64,000 nt of DNA from Scybalomonas sp905214925 (GTDB taxonomy: Bacteria > Bacillota > Clostridia > Lachnospirales > Lachnospiraceae): positions 62,001 through 126,000 of the forward strand of contig CAJMOB010000007.1 of the NCBI GenBank assembly GCA_905214925.1, written 5' to 3'. Within the stretch, counting starts at the first letter, position 1. Each line of letters begins with the position of its first letter. Positions 34,474 to 43,461 of the stretch are shown in pieces. Under the pieces are notes generated by a model, which saw nothing but the letters and a program-made list of their open reading frames with translations, was not told the origin of the DNA and made no database searches. The translations under genes and the position numbers were made by a program.

Positions 34474-35664
34474 TTATTTTTCAACGATTGTCTTTGTTAA
34501 GCGGTATTCTTCAAGACGTTTACTAATACGTTCTGTTGGATCTAATAATCCAGAGATAGAACCATCGTGGTTTAATGTATCAATAAGATGAGCGATATAT
34601 TTGCTCATACCAGCACTTTCATACCAATCACGGTTTAAGAGTTCTGGTGTTTGATAAGTTAAATCTGTTGTAATAACTTTTGTAATGATACCATCTTCAT
34701 AACATTTATCGAAGTTTTTAAGTCCATTTGTGAATAAACCAAATGTAGAGAGGCAGAATACACGTCTTGCTTTTCTTCTCTTTAATTCTTTGGCTACATC
34801 AATCATACTTTCTCCAGAAGAGATCATATCGTCGATAACTAAAACATCTTTTCCTTCTACAGAATCCCCTAAGAATTCATGAGCAACAATAGGGTTACGT
34901 CCATCGATAATCTTTGTGTAATCACGGCGTTTGTAGAATGTTCCAACATCAACGCCAAGTACGCTACCAAGATAGATAGCTCTTTGCATAGCACCTTCAT
35001 CAGGGCTGATTACCATCATATGTTCGCTATCGATTTGAAGATCGTTTGTAGAACGAAGAAGTGCTTTTACGAACTGATAGGTAGGTTTTACATTTTCAAA
35101 ACCATGTTGAGGAATTGCGTTCTGAACGCGAGGATCATGAGCATCGAAAGTAATAATGTTATCAACGCCGTAGTTTACTAATTCCTGTAACATCATAGCA
35201 CAGTCTAAAGATTCACGACTGCTTCTCTTATGCTGACGTCCTTCATATAAGAAAGGCATAATAACAGTTACTTGGTGAGGTTTATTTCCACAAGCACCAA
35301 TGATTCTCTTTAAATCAGCGAAGTGATCATCTGGTGACATTTTACATTTATATCCGCTTAATGAGTATTCAATGCTGTGATTTAATACGTCAACTAAGAT
35401 GTAAATATCAGAACCACGAACAGATTCTTTTAAAACGGCTTTTGCTTCTCCAGAACCGAATCTTGGGCAAACAGCGTTTACTAAATAGCTGTCTTTTAAA
35501 TAGTCACGAAATGCAATGTTTCCTTCATGATTGTTTTCACGTTCTTTACGCCATTGTGTGAGATATGCGTCTACTTTGCTACCTATTTCTCGACATCCTT
35601 CCATAGCGATTACGCCGAGTCTTCCTACTGGTATGGTTTCAAATGTAATATCATCTGGCATCAT
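34474..35664 (-). CDS. prs: Ribose-phosphate pyrophosphokinase (PRPP synthetase), long form
   Basis: 396-aa enzyme making PRPP from ribose-5-phosphate and ATP for nucleotide, His and Trp synthesis. It is about 80 residues longer than Bacillus Prs. The extra sequence is at the N-terminus and in insertions around residues 60-85. Recognisable segments are FDAHDPRVQNAIP, the ribose-phosphate loop VLVIDDMISSGES (about 283), and VISPDEGAMQRA. This divergent class is typical of Lachnospiraceae-like genomes. GGAGGAAAT lies upstream of two adjacent ATGs. It is a single-gene unit with about 200 nt before dnaC. Confidence 0.9.
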   Translation of the reverse strand: MMPDDITFETIPVGRLGVIAMEGCREIGSKVDAYLTQWRKERENNHEGNIAFRDYLKDSYLVNAVCPRFGSGEAKAVLKESVRGSDIYILVDVLNHSIEYSLSGYKCKMSPDDHFADLKRIIGACGNKPHQVTVIMPFLYEGRQHKRSSRESLDCAMMLQELVNYGVDNIITFDAHDPRVQNAIPQHGFENVKPTYQFVKALLRSTNDLQIDSEHMMVISPDEGAMQRAIYLGSVLGVDVGTFYKRRDYTKIIDGRNPIVAHEFLGDSVEGKDVLVIDDMISSGESMIDVAKELKRRKARRVFCLSTFGLFTNGLKNFDKCYEDGIITKVITTDLTYQTPELLNRDWYESAGMSKYIAHLIDTLNHDGSISGLLDPTERISKRLEEYRLTKTIVEK

Positions 35665-35824
35665 TTATAAATTTCCTCCGTATTTGTGTCAGTTTTTATC
35701 GTTTCAATTCTTTTATATCATTAGATTGTGTTGATCGTCAAGTCTATGGGAAATTTTCCTAAGAAATATCTTGAAAAATTTTACAGTTACACGTAAATCG
35801 TTCCTATATTATCACTTGGATTAA

Positions 35825-35858
35825 TATGAGAAACCTGTGAAATGTGTTTTCCATTGTT
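35825..35858 (+). repeat. Dispersed hairpin repeat, copy 8 (degenerate)
   Basis: TATGAGAAACCTGTGAAATG followed by TGTTTTCCATTGTTT, aligned with TATGAGAAACTAGTAAAGCA...TTTCTCACGGTTT of the copy at 59.1 kb. It lies just after the 3' end of the helicase-loader gene. Confidence 0.5.
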
Positions 35859-35867
35859 TCATTTCAT

Positions 35868-36866
35868 TTAATTATGAAGATCCTTTAAAAGTCGAATATC
35901 CTCTCCATAAATATTGCAAATATGATAATGTTCAATAAAACGAGAGGTAACCCGTTCTGTATAGGCTTCTTTTAACTGGGCAAGAGATAAGTTTGTAGAG
36001 ATGATCGTGGATTTTTTCTTCAATAGCCTTTCATTAATGCATAGAAAGAGCTGGGAAGAAACAAAGGAATTGTTCATTTCTGTTCCAAGATCATCGATAA
36101 TTAAAAGATCACATTCAAATAAATAGTGAAATTCAATATTAGTAGAAGCATTATCCTCTTCATATTTTTTCTGAAAACGGTGTTTTTCTAAAATATCAAA
36201 CAGTTGAAAAGAAGTTAGGTAAATAACCGAACACTGTTTGTCCAAAATTGCTTTTGCAATACAGTTAGAAAGAAAAGTCTTCCCAACACCAGCATTTCCT
36301 TTGAAGAGAAAATTATCATGCTTCTCTGGGAAATGCTCGATAAAATCTTTACAAAGCTCTATAATCAAAGAAATATTTTCTCTTGGAGAAAGTGGCTTAT
36401 CACCAATTAAGTTAGAACTATAGTAGTCGTAACGGAAAGTGGAAAAATTCTCTTCTTCTAATTGTTTTGTAATGCCAGATTGAGAATAGAGCAGTTTTAT
36501 AATCTCTTTTTTTAAACAATGGCATTTTTCCTGACCGATATATCCCGTATCTTTGCAAGAAGGGCAGTCATAGATCGGTTCTAAATAATCTTTTGGATAT
36601 CCATATTCTACGAGAAGTTCGATTTTCCTCATGGAAAGTTCCATGTTAGAGCGTTTTAGTTCCTCTAAGATAGCGGGAGAACTGCCCATAAGAAGAGCCT
36701 TTCCTTTCTGGATAGAATTATGGGCGATTTGTTGATCGAGCTCATAGAACTCTGGAATAGCTTCACATATTTCGTGATAACGATGTTCTTCTAATAACTG
36801 GTTATTTCGGCGTTTCTCTTCATATTTGTGCATTAAAGTATCGTATTGCATTTTTGAAAGTGCCAT
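35868..36866 (-). CDS. Helicase loader, DnaC/DnaI-type AAA+ ATPase
   Basis: 332-aa AAA+ protein that loads the DnaB helicase at origins and restart sites. The N-terminal region (about 1-150) includes a Cys cluster CPSCKDTGYIGQEKCHC (about 100-116), the zinc-binding helicase-interaction domain known in Bacillus DnaI. The ATPase has Walker A GNAGVGKTFLSN (about 198), Walker B LLIIDDLGTE, and a sensor ISTNLS. It is cotranscribed with dnaD, which ends 25 nt upstream. DnaD and DnaI work together in helicase loading in low-GC Gram-positives, so the pairing makes sense. Confidence 0.9.
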   Translation of the reverse strand: MALSKMQYDTLMHKYEEKRRNNQLLEEHRYHEICEAIPEFYELDQQIAHNSIQKGKALLMGSSPAILEELKRSNMELSMRKIELLVEYGYPKDYLEPIYDCPSCKDTGYIGQEKCHCLKKEIIKLLYSQSGITKQLEEENFSTFRYDYYSSNLIGDKPLSPRENISLIIELCKDFIEHFPEKHDNFLFKGNAGVGKTFLSNCIAKAILDKQCSVIYLTSFQLFDILEKHRFQKKYEEDNASTNIEFHYLFECDLLIIDDLGTEMNNSFVSSQLFLCINERLLKKKSTIISTNLSLAQLKEAYTERVTSRFIEHYHICNIYGEDIRLLKDLHN

Positions 36867-36891
36867 AATATATCCTTTCTATTTGTTTGAG

Positions 36892-37977
36892 TTATTTTTT
36901 GTTCGTTTTAATTCCTTTAATTTTGTTAATAAAGTGTTGTTCTAGTGCTTCATAGTCATAGGAACGCTGTTCAAAATTATGGAATTTATTAGGAGCAGAA
37001 GTTTTTTGAACCGTAGTCATTTTCTTTTCTTGTTTTTTTGTGGAATTGTGAACAGAGTCTAGTTTCGTAATTTCCTCCATTGTTTTTGCACCAGATTTAT
37101 GCCAATCGCTTAAGATTCGATCTGCATATTGAAAACTTGGCTGATGAATGGCTTTTAACGTGCGATCACAGGCTTCTAAAATGATGGAAAGTGGGAATCC
37201 ATAGTTGTTTGTCCATTTATCAATAAAATCCATTTCTACCCGACCGAAATTGCGTCCAGAAAGCCCGAAAGACTTCATAATGGAATTATAAGTTTTATTA
37301 TAGTTTTTTGTAGAAGCTTTGGCCTGTTCTACTGTAGTGATTCCAGATTCATACCAAGCGATAGCTACTTTTTCTAAATAACGAAGATTTTTTTTATCGA
37401 TCTCTGCACAATATTCAATGAGATATTCAAGAAGTTCATATGAAAATTTCAAGGAGTCATAAATGTAAAAAAGAGTATTCGTGTCGGTATGAGTAAGAGG
37501 GCGTCCAAAATAAGTTTCGGTTACAAAAACAAGTTGGCTTAAAGCCTGTGATGATGGATGATGTTCCATTTGTGCTGGTGCAACCGAACGTTTTTCTGGT
37601 AGGGAATGAGAAAAAATATTAGAAGTGGATTCTTCTTTTTGCTGTTGTGATAAAGAAGATTTTGGGGACGGAGATGGTTGTTGTGAAAGAGGAAGTAATT
37701 GCATGCTTAAAATCCGCTGTCCCTGATCTTTTGTAAGATGAAGTAATCCACATTGTTCCCAGTAACTTAAGGAAGAATAGACGGTTTCCTCTGTTTCATT
37801 TGCTTTTTTGGAAAGCATATCTAATGTAATGCTCTGTGAAGCGCCTGCATAGCGAAGAAGCAGTAAATAAATTTTTATGGCTTCACTAGGAGCAATTGGA
37901 AAGTACATATCAATAAATTGATTGGAAATGACAGTCATAGAACTGCATGTATGATTCATTAAAATAATATCACTCAA
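36892..37977 (-). CDS. DnaD domain protein (primosome / replication initiation)
   Basis: 361-aa protein. The N-terminal winged-helix part (about 1-110) has PIAPSEAIKIYLLLLRYAGA. A linker rich in S, Q and P (about 105-150) follows. Two DnaD-like C-terminal (DnaB_2) domains are in tandem, at about 155-235 and 240-310; the latter contains FIDKWTNNYGFPLSIILEACDRTLKA. This two-domain layout is that of DnaD/DnaB initiation proteins. It heads the dnaD-helicase loader unit and has a DnaA-box cluster 183-354 nt upstream of its start, suggesting DnaA control. Confidence 0.88.
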   Translation of the reverse strand: MSDIILMNHTCSSMTVISNQFIDMYFPIAPSEAIKIYLLLLRYAGASQSITLDMLSKKANETEETVYSSLSYWEQCGLLHLTKDQGQRILSMQLLPLSQQPSPSPKSSLSQQQKEESTSNIFSHSLPEKRSVAPAQMEHHPSSQALSQLVFVTETYFGRPLTHTDTNTLFYIYDSLKFSYELLEYLIEYCAEIDKKNLRYLEKVAIAWYESGITTVEQAKASTKNYNKTYNSIMKSFGLSGRNFGRVEMDFIDKWTNNYGFPLSIILEACDRTLKAIHQPSFQYADRILSDWHKSGAKTMEEITKLDSVHNSTKKQEKKMTTVQKTSAPNKFHNFEQRSYDYEALEQHFINKIKGIKTNKK

Positions 37978-38159
37978 AGCAATGATCCTTTCTTTTTATA
38001 ATCTAAGATAGACTATAACATAGGTTTTGTGGAAATGAAAGAGGAGAAGGAACAAGAAAAATGGGGAGAAAATGGGAAAAAAAGTGAATAATAAACAAAT
38101 GGATCTGAATAAATGAAGGAGATATGGTTTTATTTGTTTTATTTTGTTTTTTACGAAAT

Positions 38160-38331
38160 TGTGGATAAGTGGATAACTTTGTGGATTAAATTTTTATGGT
38201 GGTGAAAAATGGCGTAAATAAGCGGTTTTTACGCATTTTATAATATGTGGACAAGGCCATGGTTATAAACAAAAAAATCCACAGGTTGTTTTCACAAAAA
38301 TTGTGTATAAACCTGTGGATAGTGTGGATAA
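38160..38331. promoter_or_regulatory. DnaA-box cluster (two perfect, five single-mismatch boxes)
   Basis: Compared with TGTGGATAA (reverse of TTATCCACA): perfect at 38160-38168 and 38323-38331. Single mismatches occur at 38168-38176 (AGTGGATAA), 38180-38188 (TGTGGATTA), 38246-38254 (TGTGGACAA), 38302-38310 (TGTGTATAA) and 38314-38322 (TGTGGATAG). All seven point the same way. A weaker AAATCCACA is at 38275-38283. Beside them, 38121-38160 is T-rich. The cluster sits between dnaD and murC, both on the minus strand. It could regulate dnaD, titrate DnaA or be part of an origin. Confidence 0.8.
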
Positions 38332-38340
38332 CTTTTCAAA

Positions 38341-39726
38341 TTAATTATTTTTTAAGATATTTTCTCCGATTTCAACAACATTCCCAGCTCCCATTGTAAT
38401 AAGAAGATCTTCTTTTTGACAGTGGGATAATAAAAATTGCTCTGCCTTTGTAAAGTCTGATTCATAATAAACATCAGCATGATATTCCTCTTTTAAGATA
38501 CGAAGAATATCGTTTGAAGATACTTCCCCAGTATTTTTTTCACGAGCAGCATAGATATCTAAGAGGAGAATATGATCGGCATAGCTTAAAGCATCTGCAA
38601 AATCATGTAAAAATGCTTTTGTTCTCGTATAAGTATGAGGTTGGAATACACACCAAAGCTCATGATGAGGATAGTTTTTAGCAGAAGTTAACGTTGCTTT
38701 AATCTCTGTTGGATGATGAGCGTAGTCATCGATAATCGTAATGTCGTTTACTTTTCCTTTGTATTCAAAACGGCGTTTTGTTCCACCAAAGGCAAGAAGT
38801 CCAGCCTGTATTTTGTCCGATGGAATTTTAAGCTCTAAGGCTACTGCAATGGCAGAAAGAGAGTTTAAAATATTATGAGCCCCTGGAACACTAAGTTCTA
38901 CGTGGAAGGAAGGAGTGCCATCGATAACGAGGTCATAACTTCCATTTCCAAGAAGGTTGTACTGAATATTGCTTGCAGTATAGTTACAAGGTTTTTCTAA
39001 TCCAAATGTTTTAATACGGCAAGGGAGATTGTTTGTAATATCCCCTAATCCTTCCATATCTCCATTAACAACTAAAAGTCCATTATCAGGGAGTTTTTTA
39101 GCGAATTCATGGAAAGAAGTGCGGATTTCTTCAATGTTGTGGAAAAAGTCCATATGATCCTCTTCAACATTTAAGATAACGCTAATCGTTGGGAAAAACT
39201 CTAAGAAACTATTGGTATATTCACAAGCCTCTGTAATAAAAACAGGAGAGTTACCAACACGAATATTGCCACCAATAGAATCTAAAATTCCGCCAACAGA
39301 AATCGTTGGATCGAGCTCTGCCTTCATTAGGACTTCAGAGATCATAGAAGTGGTTGTTGTTTTTCCGTGAGTTCCTGATACCGCAATTGGTGTTTTATAG
39401 TTTTTCATCATTTGACCTAAAAGACAGGCTCTTGTCATCATAGGAATCTTTTTCTCTACAACTGCTTGAAACTCTTCATTATCAGGATGAATGGCAGCAG
39501 TATAAACTACAAGGTCGATATCATTCGTAATATTTTCAGCTCGTTGTCCGATTGTTACTTTAGCACCACATTGTATAAGATGATCCGTCATAGTAGACGA
39601 AGAACGATCAGAACCTGAAACTGTAAAGTTCTCTTTTAATAAAATTTCGGCAAGACCACTCATACTGATACCGCCAATGCCGATAAAATGGATATGAATT
39701 GGTTCGTTAAAATTGATTTTGAACAT
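38341..39726 (-). CDS. murC: UDP-N-acetylmuramate--L-alanine ligase
   Basis: 461-aa Mur ligase that adds L-alanine to UDP-MurNAc in the cytoplasm. The N-terminal Rossmann domain has HFIGIGGISMSGLAEIL. The ATP loop is SGTHGKTTTTSM (about 115). The central and C-terminal domains contain EEDHMDFF and DDYAHHPTEI, then FQPHTYTR. The length is normal. The gene runs toward the DnaA-box cluster and dnaD, and its start faces glgC across about 280 nt. Confidence 0.96.
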   Translation of the reverse strand: MFKINFNEPIHIHFIGIGGISMSGLAEILLKENFTVSGSDRSSSTMTDHLIQCGAKVTIGQRAENITNDIDLVVYTAAIHPDNEEFQAVVEKKIPMMTRACLLGQMMKNYKTPIAVSGTHGKTTTTSMISEVLMKAELDPTISVGGILDSIGGNIRVGNSPVFITEACEYTNSFLEFFPTISVILNVEEDHMDFFHNIEEIRTSFHEFAKKLPDNGLLVVNGDMEGLGDITNNLPCRIKTFGLEKPCNYTASNIQYNLLGNGSYDLVIDGTPSFHVELSVPGAHNILNSLSAIAVALELKIPSDKIQAGLLAFGGTKRRFEYKGKVNDITIIDDYAHHPTEIKATLTSAKNYPHHELWCVFQPHTYTRTKAFLHDFADALSYADHILLLDIYAAREKNTGEVSSNDILRILKEEYHADVYYESDFTKAEQFLLSHCQKEDLLITMGAGNVVEIGENILKNN

Positions 39727-39937
39727 AATTATCCTTCCAATCTTTGATATTAAATATGTATAAAAATTTACTTTCTCTATTATATATCAATTAGTTTTAA
39801 CTCGCAATAGGGAAGAAATTCATATTTTTTCTGTCAGATTTTCGTATGAAGAAATAGCGAAAACACAACAAATACTTTAACATTAGCTAGAAAAGTTGAA
39901 AAATGACGAAAAACAATTGTAAAAATAAAAAATATTG

Positions 39938-39966
39938 TTCACAATTACTATTAACAGTGTTATAAT
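39938..39966 (+). promoter_or_regulatory. Sigma-A promoter for glgC-glgD(-spoVG)
   Basis: TTCACA (39938-39943) and TATAAT (39961-39966) with a 17-nt spacer, about 44 nt upstream of the glgC start. The rest of 39727-40009 is AT-rich with no other signal seen. Confidence 0.65.
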
Positions 39967-40009
39967 ATCTTTATACAGTTTATGTGACATAATTTAGAGA
40001 GGTGGTACT

Positions 40010-41284
40010 ATGATTAAGAAAGAGATGATAGCAATGCTCCTAGCTGGCGGACAGGGGAGTCGGCTTGGAGTATTAACCGCAAAACTTGCAAAGCCAGCGG
40101 TGGCTTTTGGAGGGAAGTATAAAATTATTGATTTTCCACTGAGTAATTGTATCAATTCGGGAATTGACACAGTTGGGGTTTTAACTCAGTATCGTCCACT
40201 TAGATTAAACCAACATATTGGAATCGGGATTCCTTGGGATCTCGATAGAAATATTGGTGGTGTTACTGTTCTGCCACCATATGAAAAGAAGGGAAATAGT
40301 GAGTGGTACACAGGAACAGCCAATGCTATTTATCAGAACTTAGAGTATATGCAGTATTATAATCCAGATTATGTTTTAATTCTTTCAGGCGATCACATCT
40401 ATAAAATGGACTATGAAATGATGTTAGATCACCATAAAGCAACAAAGGCAGCGGTAACAATTGCTACCATTGAAGTTCCAATGGAAGAAGCAAGTCGTTT
40501 CGGTGTTGTTATTACAGATGAGCAGGGAACAATTAAGGAATTTGAAGAAAAGCCAGAGCATCCAAGAAGCAATAAAGCGTCTATGGGAATTTATATTTTT
40601 AATTGGGAAGTATTAAAAGAAGCATTAATCACCCTCTCTGAACAGCCAGGATGTGACTTTGGAAAACATATTATTCCATATTGTCACGAAAATGGTAATA
40701 AAATTGTTGCATATCCATTCCAAGGTTATTGGAAAGATGTAGGAACTCTTGGTTCTTATTGGGAAGCCAATATGGAACTGATTGATATTATTCCAGAATT
40801 TAACCTCTATGAGACGTTTTGGAAGATTTATACAAAAAGTGATACGCTTCCAGGACAGTATATTGCCAGTGGAAGTAAGGTAGAGCGGAGCATTATTGGA
40901 GAAGGCTCTGAAATTTATGGAGAAGTACATAATTCGGTTATTGGTTCTGGTGTTATAGTCGAAGAAGGAAGTGTTGTGCGAGATTCTATTATTATGAACG
41001 ATACAAAAATAGGGAAATACGTAACAATCGATCGTTCTATTATTGCAGAAGATTGCGAGATTAGTGATGGAGTGACACTGGGAGCTTTTGATGAGGCTGA
41101 GAATAAAGTAGCTCCTCATATTTATTCTTATGGTCTTGTGACGATTGGAGAAGGAAGTTATATACCTGCAAATGTTATGATTGGAAAGAACACTGCTATT
41201 TCTGGAATTACGATTCCAGACGATTATAAAGACAATAAATTGGACAGCGGTGAAACATTAATAAAGGCAGGTGAAATGATATGA
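40010..41284 (+). CDS. glgC: Glucose-1-phosphate adenylyltransferase, catalytic subunit
   Basis: 424-aa enzyme making ADP-glucose from ATP and glucose-1-phosphate, the first committed step of glycogen synthesis. The nucleotide-binding motif is intact, LLAGGQGSRLGVLTAK, with KPAVAFGGKYKIIDFPLSNC, the metal-site segment ILSGDHIYKMDY, and a C-terminal left-handed beta helix (SKVERSIIGEGSEIYGEV). GAGAGGTGG precedes the ATG. It overlaps glgD by 4 nt (ATGA). Confidence 0.96.
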   Translation: MIKKEMIAMLLAGGQGSRLGVLTAKLAKPAVAFGGKYKIIDFPLSNCINSGIDTVGVLTQYRPLRLNQHIGIGIPWDLDRNIGGVTVLPPYEKKGNSEWYTGTANAIYQNLEYMQYYNPDYVLILSGDHIYKMDYEMMLDHHKATKAAVTIATIEVPMEEASRFGVVITDEQGTIKEFEEKPEHPRSNKASMGIYIFNWEVLKEALITLSEQPGCDFGKHIIPYCHENGNKIVAYPFQGYWKDVGTLGSYWEANMELIDIIPEFNLYETFWKIYTKSDTLPGQYIASGSKVERSIIGEGSEIYGEVHNSVIGSGVIVEEGSVVRDSIIMNDTKIGKYVTIDRSIIAEDCEISDGVTLGAFDEAENKVAPHIYSYGLVTIGEGSYIPANVMIGKNTAISGITIPDDYKDNKLDSGETLIKAGEMI

Positions 41285-42405
41285 GAGCAATAGGGATTAT
41301 TTTGGCTGGAGGAAACAGCAATAAAATGGAAGAACTGTCTGCAAAAAGAGCCATTGCCGCAATGCCAGTAGGTGGTTCTTATAGAAGTATTGATTTTGCA
41401 TTGAGTAATATGAGCAATTCTCATATTCAAAAGGTTGCAGTTTTTACACAATATAATTCAAGATCTTTAAATGAGCATTTAAGTTCCTCTAAATGGTGGG
41501 ATTTTGGCCGTAAGCAAGGGGGTCTTTTTGTATTTACTCCAACGATTACGCCAGATAACAGTATGTGGTATCAAGGGACAGCGGATGCTCTTTATCAGAA
41601 TATTAATTTCTTAAAGAGCAGTCATGAACCATATGTTGTTATCGCTCCAGGAGATGGAATTTATAAGCTTGATTATAATAAAGTATTAGAATATCATATT
41701 GCAAAAGGTGCTGATATCACGGTTGTTTGTAAGGATATTAGTCCAACTGAGGATGAACTGAATCGTTTTGGTGTTGTAACCTTAGCTGGAGATAATCGGA
41801 TTGTAGAATTTGAAGAAAAACCGTTAGTTCCAAAGAGCAATACAATTTCTTGTGGTATTTATGTCATTCGTAGACGCCAGCTAATTGAATTATTAGAGCG
41901 CTGTGCAGCAGAGGGAAGAAATAGTTTTGTTACGGATGTTATTATGCGTTATAAAGATGTGAAGAAAATCTATGCCTATAAGTTGGAATCTTATTGGAGA
42001 AGTATTTCCACTGTTGATGCTTATTATCGGACAAATATGGATTTCTTAAAGAAAGATGTAAGAGATTATTTCTTTAAACAGTATCCAGATATTTATTCAA
42101 AAGTAGACGATCTTCCACCTGCAAAATATAATCCAGGCTGTGATGTAAGCAATAGTTTAATCGCCAGCGGTTGTATTATCAATGGTAAAGTAGAAAATTC
42201 TTTATTATTTAAACAAGTTTATATTGGAAATAATTGTACCATTAAAAATTCCATTATTTTAAATGATGTTTATATTGGAGATAATTCTTATATTGAAAAT
42301 TGTATTGTGGAAAGCCGTGATACAATCCGGCCAAATACAAGCCATGTTGGTGAAAATGGCAAGATCAGAATTGTAGTAGAAAAGAATGTAAGATATATAC
42401 TATAG
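41281..42405 (+). CDS. glgD: GlgD, non-catalytic ADP-glucose pyrophosphorylase subunit
   Basis: 374-aa paralogue of GlgC. The nucleotide-binding loop is altered (ILAGGNSNKMEELSAKRA, lacking the normal GSRL), and IAPGDGIYKLDY replaces the SGDH metal segment. In Firmicutes GlgD is a regulatory partner that raises GlgC activity. The N-terminal domain is about 250 residues, then a beta-helix end (NSLLFKQVYIGNNCTIKNS). Translationally coupled to glgC by ATGA. spoVG follows 23 nt later. Confidence 0.94.
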   Translation: MRAIGIILAGGNSNKMEELSAKRAIAAMPVGGSYRSIDFALSNMSNSHIQKVAVFTQYNSRSLNEHLSSSKWWDFGRKQGGLFVFTPTITPDNSMWYQGTADALYQNINFLKSSHEPYVVIAPGDGIYKLDYNKVLEYHIAKGADITVVCKDISPTEDELNRFGVVTLAGDNRIVEFEEKPLVPKSNTISCGIYVIRRRQLIELLERCAAEGRNSFVTDVIMRYKDVKKIYAYKLESYWRSISTVDAYYRTNMDFLKKDVRDYFFKQYPDIYSKVDDLPPAKYNPGCDVSNSLIASGCIINGKVENSLLFKQVYIGNNCTIKNSIILNDVYIGDNSYIENCIVESRDTIRPNTSHVGENGKIRIVVEKNVRYIL

Positions 42406-42428
42406 ATGACTAGAAGGGGGACTTATCC

Positions 42429-42701
42429 ATGCAGATTACAGATGTAAGAGTGAGAAAAGTAGCGAAAGAAGGTAAAATGAAAGCGGTAGTATCTATTACT
42501 TTAGATAATGAATTTGTCGTTCATGATATTAAAGTAATTGAAGGAGAAAAGGGCTTATTTATTGCGATGCCAAGCCGTAAAGCGGCAGATGGAGAATATC
42601 GTGATATTGCACATCCAATTAATTCTGATACAAGAGAGAAGATTCAGAGTTTAATTTTAGAACGCTATGAAGCGGCATTATTAGAAACGGATGAAGAATA
42701 A
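42429..42701 (+). CDS. spoVG: SpoVG regulator
   Basis: 90-aa nucleic-acid-binding regulator conserved in Firmicutes, first known from stage V sporulation and septation control. It begins MQITDVRVRKVAKEGKMKAV and contains FVVHDIKVIEGEKGLFIAMP and REKIQ near the end. The length is close to the Bacillus protein. GAAGGGGG lies upstream. In Bacillus it is near gcaD-prs-pth; here it follows glgD, and prs and pth are a few kb away on either side. Confidence 0.96.
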   Translation: MQITDVRVRKVAKEGKMKAVVSITLDNEFVVHDIKVIEGEKGLFIAMPSRKAADGEYRDIAHPINSDTREKIQSLILERYEAALLETDEE

Positions 42702-42712
42702 AAAGAATCGAT

Positions 42713-42753
42713 AAAAAACTCCCTAGGAAGAAAATTTTCCTAGGGAGTTTTTT
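42713..42753. terminator. Bidirectional intrinsic terminator
   Basis: AAAAAACTCCCTAGGAA (42713-42729) / TTCCTAGGGAGTTTTTT. The right arm covers the last codons of motB, so the motB stop codon lies within the hairpin. Confidence 0.9.
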
Positions 42754-43447
42754 CCTTTGAGTTTTTATAGATCATAATTTCAACACGACGGTTTTTGGCC
42801 CGTCCTTCGCTTGTTTTATTTGTGGCAATTGGAGAATAATGAGAATGTCCCTCAATTGATAACTTATCTGGTTTTACCCCTTGATCCGTTAAAAGGGTTA
42901 ATACCTTTAACGCTCGGGTGGCGGATAGTCTCCAAGCATCTTCTTCGTTATAGCGATCTCGGTTTCCCACGTCAGCTGTGTTACCGATAATACTCACATG
43001 ATCGATTTCATCATAGACAAGGGAGAGTACTCCACTAATCTCTTGAATAATGGGAGATTGCTCGTCCAGTAAATCAGCCGTATTTGGCTGAAAAAGAAGA
43101 GAATCTTTTAACTGAATATTAATACCTGCATCCGATTCCACTAAAGATACTTGAGAGGAAAGTTTATTTTTTGAGATATAGTTATTCAGCTTTTTTGATA
43201 TTTTATCCACTGTGTTATAAGGGGCAGAAGTTCCCGTTGCTTCTGCTTGAGATTTATCATCACTTGGATTTAATACTTGTTCAAATTCTTTGGAAAGATT
43301 TTGAACTTTTGTGCTATCGACAGCACTCATTCCGTACATAATGATGAAGAGGGCTAATAACAGTGTAATCATATCCGAATAGGTTAAAAGCCATCGTTCG
43401 GAGCTAGAACTATGTTCTTCCTCATCATCTATTCGACTTCGTCTCAT
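42740..43447 (-). CDS. motB: MotB-like flagellar stator protein (OmpA domain)
   Basis: 235-aa stator component that anchors the flagellar motor to peptidoglycan. One N-terminal membrane helix (about 20-42, LLTYSDMITLLLALFIIMYG) carries Asp25, the position of the essential proton/sodium-carrying aspartate (SERWLLTYSDM). The OmpA-like domain (about 110-230) has ALKVLTLLTDQGVKPDKLSI and GRAKNRRVEI. It begins 14 nt after motA. No other flagellar genes are in the window, so this is a detached stator pair. Sodium or proton use cannot be told. Confidence 0.9.
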   Translation of the reverse strand: MRRSRIDDEEEHSSSSERWLLTYSDMITLLLALFIIMYGMSAVDSTKVQNLSKEFEQVLNPSDDKSQAEATGTSAPYNTVDKISKKLNNYISKNKLSSQVSLVESDAGINIQLKDSLLFQPNTADLLDEQSPIIQEISGVLSLVYDEIDHVSIIGNTADVGNRDRYNEEDAWRLSATRALKVLTLLTDQGVKPDKLSIEGHSHYSPIATNKTSEGRAKNRRVEIMIYKNSKEKTP

Positions 43448-43461
43448 CTTAGAACACCCCC

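Noticed and set aside
38121..38340. Calling the DnaA-box cluster the chromosome origin
   Set aside because: There is no dnaA or dnaN nearby and no divergent gene orientation around it. Listed as a regulatory cluster, with the origin idea left as a test.
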